The position numbers and the translations under genes are program-made. A stretch of 64,000 nucleotides of DNA. It comes from Scylla paramamosain. Lineage: Eukaryota > Arthropoda > Malacostraca > Decapoda > Portunidae. Location of the stretch: NCBI RefSeq assembly GCF_035594125.1, contig NC_087166.1, positions 16,792,266 through 16,856,265 of the forward strand, written 5' to 3'. The notes under the pieces were generated by a model. That model did no database searches. It was not told the DNA's origin and saw only the letters and a program-made list of their open reading frames with translations. Positions 1-14,200 of the stretch are shown here, in pieces. Each line of letters starts with the position of its first letter. Position 1 is the stretch's first letter.

Positions 1-2980
1 TATCCTCATAGAGTGTGCTTTGCATGCATTTTGGCGTTTTTGAACCTATGTGAAACACTTGAAATACGCATTTTTGGTAATGTTGTTTTGTCTCTCCACA
101 TAGAGTGCTATTCATGCGTTTTATTTAGCATTTTGGTACCTAAAAAAATGAAAAACACTCAAATTACACGTTTCTCGTAATGTCTTTTCGTCTCTCCATA
201 TAGTGTACTTTGAATGCATTTTTGCGTTTATGTACGTATCAAACTCAAAAACTTTGAAAATACATGTATTGGTAATGTTACTCTGTGTCTCCATAAAGGG
301 TGTTTTGCGTGCGTTTTAGCGTTTTGGTACGTAAGAGGTTCAATAATCTTAAAAGATTCGTTTTTGGTATTTTTTTTTTGTCTAACATGAACAAAAACAC
401 TCAAAAGATACGTTTCTCCTAATGCCGTTTCGTTTTCCCATATAGGGAATATTGCATGCATTTTGGTGTTTTGGTACGCTCAAATACCTTAATACACTCA
501 ATTTTTGGGGTTTTGTTTCTCCATATAAAGTGCTATTTAACTTGTTTTCGCGTTTTGGTACCTAAGAAGCATAAAAACACTCCTTTTACACGTTTTTCAT
601 GTCTTTTCGTTTTCCCCTTATATGGTACTATGCATGCAGTTTGGCGTTTATGTACTTAACTATAAAGACACTTATGATACTTGTTTTTAGTAATTTTATC
701 CTGAGTCTGAATGAAAGGGGTTTGGCAGGCGTTTTACCATTTTGGTAGGTAAGTACCTCAAAAACACACAAAAGGATTTTTTTTTCTTGTAAAGTTGTTT
801 TTGTTTTCAAATATCGGGTGCTCTCGATCCGTTTTAGCGCTTTGGTACGTAAGAAGCTTTAAACACTCAAAAGACATGTTTCTCGTAATGTTATTTGGTA
901 TTCCCATATAGGGTGATTTCCATGCATTTTAGCATTTTGGAGTATATCACGCTGATAAACACTCAAAAGAAACATTTCTAGAAAAATCGTTACTTTTCCC
1001 CATATAGGGTGGTCTGCATACATTTTGGCAGTCTGATACCTAATAATCTAAAAAAAACACAAAATACTCCTTTTTGGTAATGTTGTTCTGGCTCTCCATA
1101 CATAGTACTATTGAAGCGATTTTGCGTAATGTAGCTACTGAAGCTCAAAAACACTAATAATACACTTTTCTCGTAACGTCTATAAGATACTTTCCATGAA
1201 TTTTTGCGTTTTTGTACATAACTCTGTGAATAACACTAATAACACGCCTTTTTTGGTAGGTTTTTTTTTCTGTTTCTGAATATAGGGTGCTATTGAGCGT
1301 TTTGTTACTTAGGAAGATCAATAACATTCATAACACACGTTCCTGAAAATATTTTGTTTCACAATATAGATTTTTTTTTATATGCATTTTGCCATTTCTT
1401 CGCCTAACAAGTTCAAAACACTGGAAATACTTGTTTTTGTTAATGTTGTTTTGTTTTTCCATAATGGGTGTTTTGAATGAGTTTTAGCGTTTTGGGTCTT
1501 AGAAAGCTCAAAAACACATATGGGTAATTTTATTTTGTATTCTGAAATATGGTGCCTTCCATCCATTTTTTGCGTTTGGGTGCCTAAAATGCTTAAAAAC
1601 ACTAAAACGACACGTTTCTGGTAATGTCGCTTCGTTTCCCTATATAGACTGCTCCGCATGCATTTTAGGGTTTTCTTACCTAAGAGTATGAAAACACATA
1701 AACGTTTTTTTGTATTTTTTTTTTCTTTTTCCATAAAGAGCATTATTCGTGGGTTTTTGGGTTTTGATACATAAGCTCAGAAACATTCATTATAAACTTT
1801 TCTCTTAATGTCTTATAGATTCCCCATGTACAATTGTTTCCATGCATTTTGGTGTTTTGGTACCTAACGAGTTCAAAATCACAATACACGCTTTTGGGAA
1901 CATTGTTCTGTTTCTTCAAATCACTTGCTTTGTATGCAATTTGGCGTATTGTTACCTAAAAAGGTGAAAAACACTCTAAACACACGTTTTTCGTAATGTT
2001 TATCTGTTTATCTTATAGAGATTTTTTTTTTTTTTAGCGTTTTAAGGTTTTGGGACCGAAGAAGCTCAGAAGCATTCATTACAGTCTACACGTTTCTTGT
2101 AATATTGTTTCGTTTCCCGATACAGGGTACTTTGAATGCCTTTGGGCGTTTTTCTATGTAAGAAATAAAAAAAAAAAACACTGAAAATCCACGATTTTTG
2201 TAATGTTATTCCATTTATTCATAAAAAAGTGTTTTGCAATCGTTTGAGTGTGTTTGAAGGAAGAAGCTTAAAAACACACAAAAGACAAGTTTTCTTAAAA
2301 ATGATTTGTATTCCCTTATAGGATGCTTTCCATGCTTATTAGAGTTTCGGTCCCTAACATGCTCTAAAACACTCAAAAGATACGTTTCTAGTATTGACAT
2401 TTCGTTTCCTCATATACATTGCTTCGCATGCGTTTTTTTTTTTTTCCATTTTGTTACCTAACAATGTGCAAAACACCCAGAATACACGTTTTTTGTAATG
2501 TTGTTCTGTTTCTCCATAATGAATGCTTTTCATGTGTTTTATCATTTCGGTACCTAAGAATCTACACTCATATAATACACTTTTCTGACAATATAATTTT
2601 GTTTAATCATATAAAGTACTTTGTAAAGTACATATAAAGTATTTTTACGTTTTTGTCCCTATGAAGCTAAAAATACTCAAAATACACCTTTTTTTGGTAA
2701 TGTTATTCTGTTTCTCCATACGAAAGTTTTGCATCCTTTTTTTTCGCATTTTAGGTACGTTAGAGGCTCCTAAACACTCCAAAGACACGTTTTCTGTAAT
2801 GTTGTTTTGTATTCTATTCACATATAGGGTGATCTCCATGCTTTTTTTGAAAAACAATCAAACGACACGTTTCTAGTCATATTATTTTGTTTCTCACCAT
2901 ATAGAGTAATTTGCATTCATTTTGGCGTTTTTGCAACCTATCACTCAAAATAAAGGTTTTTATTAATATTTTTTTTTCTT

Positions 2981-2994
2981 TCTCTATATAGAGA
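2981..2994. repeat. 14-bp perfect palindrome at a satellite orientation switch
   Basis: TCTCTATATAGAGA is self-complementary. Monomers to the left read in the GCGTTTTGG orientation. The first monomer to the right reads GAGCTTCTTAGGTACCAAAACGC, the opposite orientation. Confidence 0.7.
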
Positions 2995-3484
2995 GAAAAA
3001 ACATGAGCTTCTTAGGTACCAAAACGCTAAAAGGCAAGAATAGCATTATATTTGTAGAAAAAGAACATTACCAAAAATGTGTATTAAGAGTATTTTCAGT
3101 GTTAGGTACCAAAACGCCAAAAAATCCCAAAAATACTAACAATACACGTTTCTCGTAATGGGCTTTCCTTTCCCATGTGGAGTGCCTTGCATGCAATTTG
3201 GCGTTTTAGGCCCCAAAACGTTAAAATACATAGAAAGCACCCCATACTGGGATATGAAACATTACGAAAAATGTACCTTTTGAGTGTTTAGTATCTTTAG
3301 CTTCTTACGTATCAACATGCTAAAAAAAAAAAACCTTGCAAAACACCGTTCATAAAGAAAATAATTTACCGAAAAAGGAGAATTTTACAGTGTTTTGAGC
3401 TTGTTACCTACAAAAATACCAAAATGCATGGAACGTACCGTATTTCAGAAATCAAACGATATTGCAAAACACGTGTATTATGTG

Positions 3485-3509
3485 TTCCTGAGACTGTTAA
3501 TCTCAGGAA
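3485..3509. repeat. 9-bp stem hairpin at a second orientation switch
   Basis: TTCCTGAGA, a 7-nt loop CTGTTAA, then TCTCAGGAA form a perfect stem-loop. Monomers read in the ACCAAAA orientation before it and in the TACACGTTTC orientation after it. The same hairpin is kept in arm 2. Confidence 0.75.
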
Positions 3510-6500
3510 TACACGTTTCTTACAATTTTCTTTTTGTCTCCCAATGTAGGATCCTTTCTATAATTTTTACGGTTTTGTGTATAAAAAAAAAAAAACACTG
3601 AAAAGACTCGATTCTTGTAATGTATTTTCGTTTCTCCATATAGTTTTTTGGCGTTTTGGTACTTAACATTATGAAAATACTCGAAACACACATTTTTCGT
3701 ATTGTTCTTTTCTACATATAGGATGATACTCATACCTTTTAGAGTTTTGGTACCTAAGAAGCTCAAACACACTTAAAATGCAAAATTGTCGTAATGTCTT
3801 TTCGTTTCCCAATATTGGGTACTTTCCATGCATTTTTACGTTTTTCTACGTAAGAAGGTGAAAACACTCTTAATACTTGTTTTTGGTAACGTTATTCTTT
3901 CTTCATAAAGGGTGTTTTGCAAGCATGTTAGTGTTTTAGTACGGAAGTAGCTCAAAACGCTCAAAAAAGCGTTTTTTGTAAATTTTTTTGTTTCCCCATT
4001 TAGTCTTTTCCATGGTTTAGAGTGTCTTGGTGCCTAACATGTTTATAAACACTCAAAAGACACATTTCTGGAAATACAATTTCTCTTTGCCATATAAGTT
4101 GCTTTGCATTCATTTTGGCGTTTTGGTACCTAAACATGTGATATACGCTGAAAATAAAGGTTTTTAGTAATGTTATTCTGTTTCTTTATATAGAGTGCTA
4201 TTCATGCGTTTTAGTGTTTTGGTAACTAAGAATCTGGTAATGTTCTTTCATTTCCCCAATAAGTTGCATTGGCTGCATTTTGCGTTTTTCTAAGCAACAA
4301 GTACAAAAAAATAACATTAAAAATACTTTTTTTCGTAATGTTATTATATTTATCAATAAAATTTATCAAAAGTTTGCATGTGTTTTAGTGTTTTGACTTA
4401 TTTTATAAGTTCAATAACACTGAAAAGATCCGTATAGGGTGATTTCGATGCCTTTTGGCGTTTTCGTTACTAGTTCACTCAAAAACACCCAAAAGGCATG
4501 TTTCTGGTAATGTTTCTTTTTCCCATATAGTAAGATACTTTTCGTATATAATAATGTGAAACAATTAAAATACACGATTTTGGTAATGTTGTTCTGTTTC
4601 TTGACATATATGCGTTTTAGCATTTCGTATATAAGAAGCTTAAAACTCTTATAATACATTATTCTCGTAACGACTTTTACTTTACCTATATTGAGTACTT
4701 TCCATGAATTTTTTTTTTCTATGTAACATACACAGGTGCATACGCGTTTTTGGTAACGGTATTGTTTTTCTTTCTTTTTTTTTTTTTTGCATGGGTCTCA
4801 GCATTTTAGTACGTAAGTAGATCAAAATCACGGAAGAGAAACGTTTTTAGTAATATTGTTTTTTTTTTCTTTTCCCCACGCTCATAAGCACTCAAAAGAC
4901 TCGTTCCTGGATATTTCGTTTTTTTTTTTTTTGTTCACCATGTAAGGTCTTTTGCTTCTTTTTTTTTTTGAGGGGGAGCATTTTGGTACCTACTAATGTG
5001 AAATACACTCAAAATATTTATTTTTTGTTATGTGGTACTGTTTCTTAATATAGAGAGCTGGTCATGCGTTTTAGCGTTTAGGTACCCATAAAGTTGCTAA
5101 ACATTTATAAGTGTCTCGTAATGACGTTTCCTTCTCTCATATAGGACACTCATCCATATTGACGTTTTTTACGTAACAAGCCCAAAAAGACTGAAAAATA
5201 CTTCTTTTTGTTTAAGTTATTTTTATTCATAAGGGGTGTTTTTCAGGCGTCTTAGAGTTTTGGTACAAAAAGCAGCTGAAAAAAAAAAAGCACTCTAAAG
5301 ACACGTTTTTAGTAATGCTGTTTCCTATTCTAATACTTTTTAGCGTTTTGGTGCCTAGCACGCTCAAGACACGCTCAAGATATGTTTCTGAAAAAATCGT
5401 TTTTTTTTTTCTTTCCCCATAGAAGGTGCATTCCATGCATTTTTGTATTTTTGTACCTTACTGTAAAAAAAAACCCTGCAAATACACGTTTTTTGTAATG
5501 TTGTTCTTTTCTCCTTATATATTCATATGTTTTAGCGCATTTTTTACCTATAAAAGAAAAAAAACTCATAATACACGATTCATGTAATGTTTTTTTTTCC
5601 GTATTAAGGGTAGTGTTTCCATGTTTTTTTGCATTTTTCTACGTAACAAGCTGAAAAAAAACATTAAAAATTCTTAATTTTGGTAATATTATTTTGTTTC
5701 TAAATAACACATATTTTTGCATGCGTTTTAGCATTTGGAAACGTAAGAATTTCCAAAGCACTCAATAGAAACGTTTTTCGTAATGTTGCTTTGTATTCCG
5801 AGATAGGGTGACTTCCATGCTTTTTAGCACTATAGTGCCTATCATGCTCAAAAACACTTAAAAGACACATTTCTTGTAAGGTCGTTTCATTTCCTATTAT
5901 CAAATGCTTTGCAGACATTTTGGCGTTTTAGTATATAACAAAGTAAAAACACTCAAAATACACGTTTTTGTCAATTTTCTTCTGTTTCTCCTGAAAGAAT
6001 TATATTAACGCATTTTCGCGTTTTGATACCTAAGAACCTAAAAAAAACACCCATAATGCACGTTTCTCGTAATGTCTTTCTTTTTCTCTTCATAAAGTAT
6101 TTTGTATGCATTTTGGCATTTTCTACGTAACAAGCTGAAGAAACACTCAAAATCCCTGTTCTTTGTAATGTTACGTTTCTCCATGATGGGTGTTTTCCAT
6201 ATGTTTTAGTCTTTAGGTACGTAAGAAATTCAAAACACTTGATATGACACGTTTTTATTAGTGTTTTTTTTTTTTTGTCTGATATAGATGAATTTACATG
6301 CTTTTTAGCGTTTTGATGCCTAATACGCACAAAAAAAAAAAATCTGAAAAGACACGTTTCTGGTAACGTCTCAGGCTTTCTGAAATTTTAGTACCCAACA
6401 ACATAAAAATACATAAAAAAAATTAATCACGTTTTCGGTAATGTTGCTCTGTTTCTACATATTTTGCTGTTCATGCGTTTAAGCTTTTTGTACCTAACAT

Positions 6501-8960
6501 GCACGTTTCTTTATATGGTACTCTATAACGTTCTCTCTTAGCATTTTGGCGTTTTTGGACATAATATACTCAAAAACTCGCAAAATAATTGTTTTTACAA
6601 ATGTTATTTTGTTTCTCCATGAAGGGTGTTTTCAATATTTTGTTTTAGTGTTTATGTACGGAATTACCTGAAAAAAACACTCAACATACACGTATTGGTA
6701 ATGTTGTCTTTCTCTCATAGGCTGCTTAATATGATTTTTTTGTGTTTTGGTGCTTAACACGCTCGTAATCAAAAGACACCTTTGTTAAAAAGTCTTTTAA
6801 TTTACCCATAATTGGAGAATTGGAAGAATTTTGGGGTTTTAGCCCTTAACAATGTGAAATACACTGGAATTACACGTTTCACTATATATGGGGCCTTTGC
6901 ATGAATTTCGGCGTTTTGGTACTTATTAATGTGAAAATCATACAAAATAAAAGTTTTTTTTTTTATAATGTTCTGTTTCTCAAAATAGAGTGCCATTCAT
7001 ATTTTTTTTTTTTCTTCATATATAGTGCTATTCATGTGCTTCAGAGTTTTAATAACAAAGAAGCTTAAAAACACACACGTTTCTCGTAATGTCTTTTTGT
7101 TTTCCCCATATAGGGTACTTTGAATGCTTTTATGCGTTTTTCTGTGTAATAAACTCAAAAGACTCAAAACACTTCTTTTTGGTAAGGTTATTCTGTTTGT
7201 CCATAAAGGGTGTTTTTACATGCGTTTTAGCGTTTTCGTGAAGTGAGAAACACTGAAAACACACGTTTTTTGGTAATCTTGTTTTTTTTATTCGTATATG
7301 GGGTGCTTTCCATGCTTTTTAGCATTTTGTGTGTAACCAGTAGAAAATAATACTCAAATACTTTTCTTGTTTGTCGTTTAATTTCCCAATGAAAGGGACG
7401 AACAATGTGAGTGTGTACCTGTCAATGTGAAAAATGCTCAAATTACACGTTTGGGAATGTTGTTTCTTCGTATAGAGTGGTATTAACGCGTTTTCGCGTT
7501 TGGTACCAAAAAATCTCAAAATCAGTCATACTACACGTTTCTCATAATGTCATTTCGTTTCCCTATATATAGAACTAGTCATGCTTTTATGTCGTTTTTC
7601 TACGTAAGGAGCTCAAAAACACTCGAAAATATTTCTTATTGGTAATGTATATTCCGTTTCTTCAAAAAGTGTGTTTTACAAGCGTTTCAGCGTTTCGTAA
7701 GTATGAAGTTCAAAACACTCAAAAGACGTTTTTCGTAATGTTGTTTTTTATTCACATATAGGGTGATTTCCATTCTATTTAGCGCTTTAGTGTTAAACAG
7801 TGTCAGAAACACTCAAAAGACTCGGTTCTGGTAATATCGTTTTGTTTTTCTATATAGGAGACATTGCATGCATTTTGGCGTTTTGGTACCTAAAATTGTC
7901 AAAAACACTCAAAATACACGCTTTTCATGATGTTCTGTTTCTCCATTTAGAGTACTATTCATGCGCTTTATCGTATACACATTATATACGTTTCTGGTGA
8001 TGTCTTTTTGTTGCCCCATAAAGGATAGTTTGCATGCATTCTTTCCTTTTTGTACTTAAAATACTTGTTTTTGGTATGGTTAAGGTGCTCTGTAAGCATT
8101 TCTTTTTCTTACTAAACCATATGAAATACCGTCATATACACGTTTTTTTTTTCTAATATTTTTTTAGTTTTCTATATAGAGTGGTATTTATGCGATTTAG
8201 CGGTTTGCTACCTAAGAAGATAAGAAAAAAACACTCATAATACAAATCCCTGATAAAGTCCTTTCCTTTTACCATGTAGGGTATTTTGTATATATTTTGT
8301 CGTTTTTGTACACAATAAGCTCAAAGACACTAACAATACTTGTTTTTGATAATGTTACTCTGTTTGTCCGTAAATGGTGTTTCCATGCGTTTTAGTGTTT
8401 CGAAATAAAAAAAAAAAAAAGCACTCAAAAGACGTGTTTTTCGCAATGTTGTTTTGTTTTCCCCATATAACGTACTTTCCAAGTTCTTTTTTTTTTTATT
8501 TTTAACGTTTTGGTGCCAATTTTTTTGCACAAAAACACCCAAAACATACTTTCTTTTTTATATCGTTTCGTTTCTCCATATAACATGCATTTTGGCGTTT
8601 TGGTACCTAACAATGTGAAAAACACTCAAATTATTTTTGGTAATGTTCTGTTTCTCCATATGGAATGATATTAACGCGTTTTCGATTTTTGGTAGCAGAA
8701 AACCTCGGAGACACTCATAATACGCATTTCTCGTTATGTCTTCGTTTCCCTATATAGGGTAGTGTGTATACATTTTTATTATTTTTTTTTTTTAAGAAGT
8801 TCAAAACACTCAAAAATATTTTGTCTTTCGTAATGTTTTTTTTTGTCTCCATAAGGTTTATTTTGAATGTTTTTTTATTGTTGATACGCAAAAGTAAAAA
8901 AAAAAAAAAAATTAAAAAATCACGTTTTCTTAATGATGTTTTGTATTACTATGTAGGGTG

Positions 8961-8986
8961 ATTTGCTTGCATTTTAGCAAGCAAAT
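8961..8986. repeat. 10-bp stem hairpin at the inner junction of palindrome arm 1
   Basis: ATTTGCTTGC, loop ATTTTA, then GCAAGCAAAT form a perfect inverted repeat. Arm homology with arm 2 ends at 8,978, inside the right half of this hairpin. From here on the satellite runs in the opposite orientation. Confidence 0.75.
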
Positions 8987-11232
8987 GTATTTTGAGTGTA
9001 TTTCACACTGTAAGATACTAAAACGCCAAAATTCATCCTAAATTGGGAAAGAAAAGACATTTGAAAAAAACGTTTTTCTTGAGTATTTATGAGCGCGTTA
9101 GGCGCCAAAACACACACACAAAAAGAAAATCAAAAGCACTCTATATACAAAAAAAAAAAAAAAAAAAAAATAATTGAATAAAAACGTCTTTTGAGTGTTT
9201 TTTGTGCTACTTATGTACCAAAACTGTAAAACGCATGCAAAATACAATTTATTAAGAAACACAAAAACATTAACAAAAGCAAGTATCTTGAGTGTTTTAG
9301 AACTAGTTACGTACAAAAAACGTCAAAATATATGGAAAGTACTCTTTATGAGGAAACGAAAATACATTATAAGGAACACGTATTACCAAAATTTTTGAGC
9401 TTCATGGGTACTAAATGTAGAAAATTAATGAATAGCATCTCTATATGGAAAAACAGAACATTACCAAAAAGCTGTATTTTGAGTGTTTTTCACAGTTAGG
9501 TACCAAAAAAGCAAAAATGCATGAAAAGCACCCAATATGGGATAGGGAAATGATATTCCCATAAAGCCTTTTTTTTTTTTTCAGCGTTTATGAGCAGGTT
9601 AAACACGGAAACGCTAAAAAGAATGGGAAGCACATGATTTGGGAAAACAAAACATTACCAAAAAACGTCTTTTACGTACCGAAACGCTAAAACGCATGCA
9701 GAACACCCTTTGTAGAAAAAATAAATAAAAAATTATAATAAAATAAAAATTATAATTTTTTTTTTTTTTCGTGTTTTTGAGCTTGTTACGTATAAAGACG
9801 CAAAAAATCCATGAAAATACCCTACATGGGGAAACGAATGGACATTACCAGAGATGTGTATTATCAGTGTCTTTGAGTTTCTTAAGTACGAAAACACTAA
9901 TACTCTTGAAAAAAAAAAAAAAAAAAAGAATAACTAACGAAAACATGTATTTTTTTTTTCATTGTTAGGTACAATAATGCCAAAATGTATGCAAAGTTTC
10001 CTATAAGAGGAAATGAAGCGTCTTTACCAGAAACGTATGCTTTGGGTATTTTTGAGCTTGTTAGGCACTAAAACAGTAAAAAGAATGGAATCCATACTAT
10101 ATGTGAATGCAAAACAGCATTACGAAAAACGTTTGTTTTGAGTGTTTTGAACTTCTTATATGCCAAAACGCTTAAATGCATGCAAAACACACTTTATGAA
10201 AAAATATAATTACATTACCAAAAACAACTATTTTCGTTTTTTTTTCAGATTGTTATGTAGAAAAACGGCAAAATGCATTCAAACAACCTTATATGATGAA
10301 TCGAAAATATATTACGAGAAACGTGTATTTTGAGGGTTTTTGAGCTTTTTTGGTACCAAATGGCAAAACGCGTCAATACCACTAGAGAAAAGGAAAAAAA
10401 AAAACATTACCAAAAACTTGTAATTTGAGTGTTTTCACATTGTTAGTTCCAAAACATCAAATTGTATGGAAAGCTCCTTATATGGGGAAACGAAACGACA
10501 TACCATGAAACGTATATTTAAAGAGTTTTTGTGAATGTTAGGCACGAAAACGTAAAGAAAGCATTGAAAGTACTAAATATTGGTATAAAAAACTAAATAA
10601 AAAAAAATAAACGAGTCTTTTGAGTGTTTTTGAGCTTCTTACGTAAAAAAAAAACGCATTTAAAAACGCCTTTCATTGAGAAACAAAATAACATTACCAG
10701 TGGTTTTTAGCTTCTTACGTACCAAAACGGTAAAATAGACGTAAAAAATCTTAATGGAGAAACAGAATAACATTAGTCAAACAAGTATTTTGAATGTTTT
10801 TAAGCTTGTTACGTACAAAAACGCCAAAATGCATGCAAAGTACCCTACATGGAGAAACGAAAGGACATTATGAGTGTTTTTGAGCTTTTTAGTTATCAAA
10901 ATGCTAGAACGCATGAATAGCACTCTATATGAAGACACATAACAACCTTACGAAAAAGAAGTATTTTTATGTATAAACACAATAAGATAAAAGATCCTAT
11001 TATATATAGTATTATGAGAGTTTTTTTTTTGCCTTTTAGATAACGAAATGTTACAACACATTAATAGCAATGTATATCGAAAGAACATTACAAAAACTTG
11101 TATATTGAGTGTTTTCACATTATTAAGTACCAATACGCAAAAATGCATGGAAAGCCCCTTACGTGTGGAAAAGAAACGACATTACCAGAAACGTGACATT
11201 TGAATATTTTTGAGCGTGGTGGGCACGAAAAC
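8979..11232 (+). repeat. Palindrome spacer, satellite in arm-2 orientation
   Basis: About 2.25 kb of the same satellite between the two arms, with monomers reading GAGTGTTTTTGAGCTTCTTACGTACCAAAACG. It has no inverted partner in the window that I can align. Monomer orientation changes at its left edge, not at the centre of the palindrome. No gene is seen. Confidence 0.75.
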
Positions 11233-14200
11233 GCTAAAATGCAACCAAATCACCCTACATAGTAATACAAAACATCATTAAGAAAACGTGAATTTTTATT
11301 TTTTTTTTTTTACTTTTGCGTATTAACACACTAAAAAGCATTCAAAATAAGCCTTATGGAGACAAAGAAAAACATTACGAATAACAAGTATTTTCGAGTA
11401 TTTTGAACTTCATAAAAAAAAAAAAATTCAAAATGTATACACACTACCCTATATGGGGAAATGAAGACATAACGAGAAATGCGTATTATGAGTGTCTCCG
11501 AGGTTTTCTGCTACCAAAAATCGAAAACGCGTTAATATCATTCCATATGGAGAAACAGAACATTACCAAAAATAATTTGAGTGTTTTTCACATTGTTAGG
11601 TACCAAAACGCCAAAATGCATGTTATATGGAGAAACGAAACGATATAAAAACAAAGTATGTTTTGGGTGCTTTTATGCAAAAAAATTGGCACCAAAACGT
11701 TAAAAAGAAAAAAAAAAAAGAACTTGGAAAGTACGTTATATAGGGAAAACAAAACAACATTACGAAAAACACGTCTTTTGAGTGCTTTTTTTTTATTTTG
11801 AAACACTAAAACGCATGGAAACACCATTTACGGACAAACAGAGTAACATTATCAAAAACAAGTATTGTTAGTGTCTTTGAGCTTGTTGTGTACAAAAAAC
11901 GACAAAATATATACAAAATACCCTATATGGTAAAAGGAAAGGACTTTATCAGGGATTTGTATTATGAGTGTTTTTTTTTTTCTTATCTTCTTAGGTAGCA
12001 AACCGCTAAATCGCATAAATACCACTCTATATAGAAAACTAAAAAAAATATTAGAAAAAAAAACGTGTATATGACGGTATTTCACATGGTTTAGTAAGAA
12101 AAAAAAATGCTTACAGAGCACCTTAACCATACCAAAAACAAGTATTTTAAGTACAAAAAGGAAAGAATGCATGCAAACTACCCTTTTATGGGGCAACAAA
12201 AAGACATCACCAGAAACGTATATAATGTGTATACGATAAAGCGCATGAATAGTACTCTAAATGGAGTAACAGAACATCATGAAAAACGTGTATTTTGAGT
12301 GTTTTTGACATTTTTAGGTACCAAAACGCCAAAATGCATGCAATGTCTCCTATATGGAAAAACAAAACGATATTACCAGAACCGAGTCTTTTGAGTGTTT
12401 CTGACACTGTTTAACACTAAATCGCTAAATAGAATGGAAATCACCCTATATGTGAATAAAAAACAACATTACGAAAAACGTCTTTTGAGTGTTTTGAACT
12501 TCATACTTACGAAACGCTGAAACGCTTGTAAAACACGCTTTTTGAAGAAACGGAATATACATTACCAATAAGAATTATTTTCGAGTGTTTTTGAGCTCCT
12601 TACGTAGAAAAACGACATAAAAGCATGACTAGTACTATATACAGGGAAACGAAATGACATTATGAGAAACGTGTATTATGACTGATTTTGAGATTTTTTG
12701 GTACCAAACGCGAAAACGCGTTAATACCACTCTATACGAAGAAACAACATTCCCAAACGTGTAATTTGAGCGTTTTTCACATTGACAGGTACACACTCAT
12801 ATTGTTCGTCCCTTTCATTGGGAAATTAAACGACAAACAAGAAAAGTATTTGAGTATTTTTTTCTACTGGTTACACACAAAAATGCTAAAAAAGCATGGA
12901 AAGCACCCCATATACGAATAAAAAAACAAGATTACCAAAAAACGTGTGTTTTCAGTGTTTCTCACTTCACGAAAACGCTAAAACGCATGTAAAAACACCC
13001 TTTATGGACAAACAGAATAACCTTACCAAAAAGAAGTATTTTGAGTCTTTTGAGTTTATTACACAGAAAAACACATAAAAGCATTCAAAGTACCCTATAT
13101 GGGGAAAACAAAAAGACATTACGAGAAACGTGTGTGTTTTTAAGCTTCTTTGTTATTAAAACTCTGAAGCACATGAATAGCACTATATATGGAGAAAAAA
13201 AATAATATGTATTTCACTCTATTTTGAGAAACAGAACATTATATAAAAAAAAGAAACGTTTATTTTGTATGATTTTCACATTAATAAGTACCAAAACGCC
13301 GAAATTCATGCAAAGGCCCCATATATAGTGAAACGTGTAATTCCAGTGTATTTCACATTGTTAAGGGCTAAAACCCCAAAATTCTTCCAATTCTCCAATT
13401 ATGGGGAAATTAAAAGACTTTTTAACAAAGGTGTCTTTTGATTACGAGCGTGTTAAGCACCAAAACACAAAAAAATCATATTAAGCAGCCTATGAGGGAA
13501 AGACAACATTACCAATACGTGTATGTTGAGTGTTTTTTCAGGTAATTCCGTACATAAACACTAAAACAAAATATTGAAAACACCCTTCATGGAGAAACAA
13601 AATAACATTTGTAAAAACAATTATTTTGCGAGTTTTTGAGTATATTATGTCCAAAAACGCCAAAATGCTAAGAGAGAACGTTATAGAGTACCATATAAAG
13701 AAACGTGCATGTTAGGTACAAAAAGCTTAAACGCATGAACAGCAAAATATGTAGAAACAGAGCAACATTACCAAAAACGTGATTTTTTTTTTTTTTTTAT
13801 GTATTTTTATGTTGTTGGGTACTAAAATTTCAGAAAACCTGAGACGTTACCAGAAACGTGTCTTTTCAGATTTTTTTTTTGTGTGCGTATTAGGCATCAA
13901 AACGCTAAAAAGCATGTAAATTCATCTATATCAGACAAAAAAAAAACACTAATAAAAACGTGTCATATCAAGTGTTTTGAATTTCTTACGTACCAAAAGA
14001 CTAAAACATATGGAAAACACCCATCATGGAGAAACGTAACATTACAAAGAACAGGGATTTTGAGTGTAGGAGGAAATGAAACGACCTTGCAAGACGCGTG
14101 TCTTTTAAGTGTTTTTGAGCATGTTAGGCACTATAGTGCTAAAAAAGCATGGAAGTCACCCTATCTCGGAACACAAAACAACATTACGAAAAACGTTTCT

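Larger units (their letters stand above)
707..8978 (+). repeat. Arm 1 of a giant inverted repeat (palindrome)
   Basis: This segment is the reverse complement of 11,233-20,074. Matched landmarks: 7,800-8,000 pairs with 12,207-12,407, 7,319-7,519 with 12,688-12,888, 5,971-6,330 with the segment starting at 13,883, 4,411 with 16,353, 3,395-3,601 with 17,171-17,377, and 1,378 with 19,424. In each pair long stretches differ by only a few bases per hundred, far less than neighbouring monomers differ, so the arms are one duplicated block and not two random stretches of satellite. Compared with arm 2 this arm has about 246 bp extra around 5,900-6,146 and lacks the inserted LINE. Confidence 0.88.
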
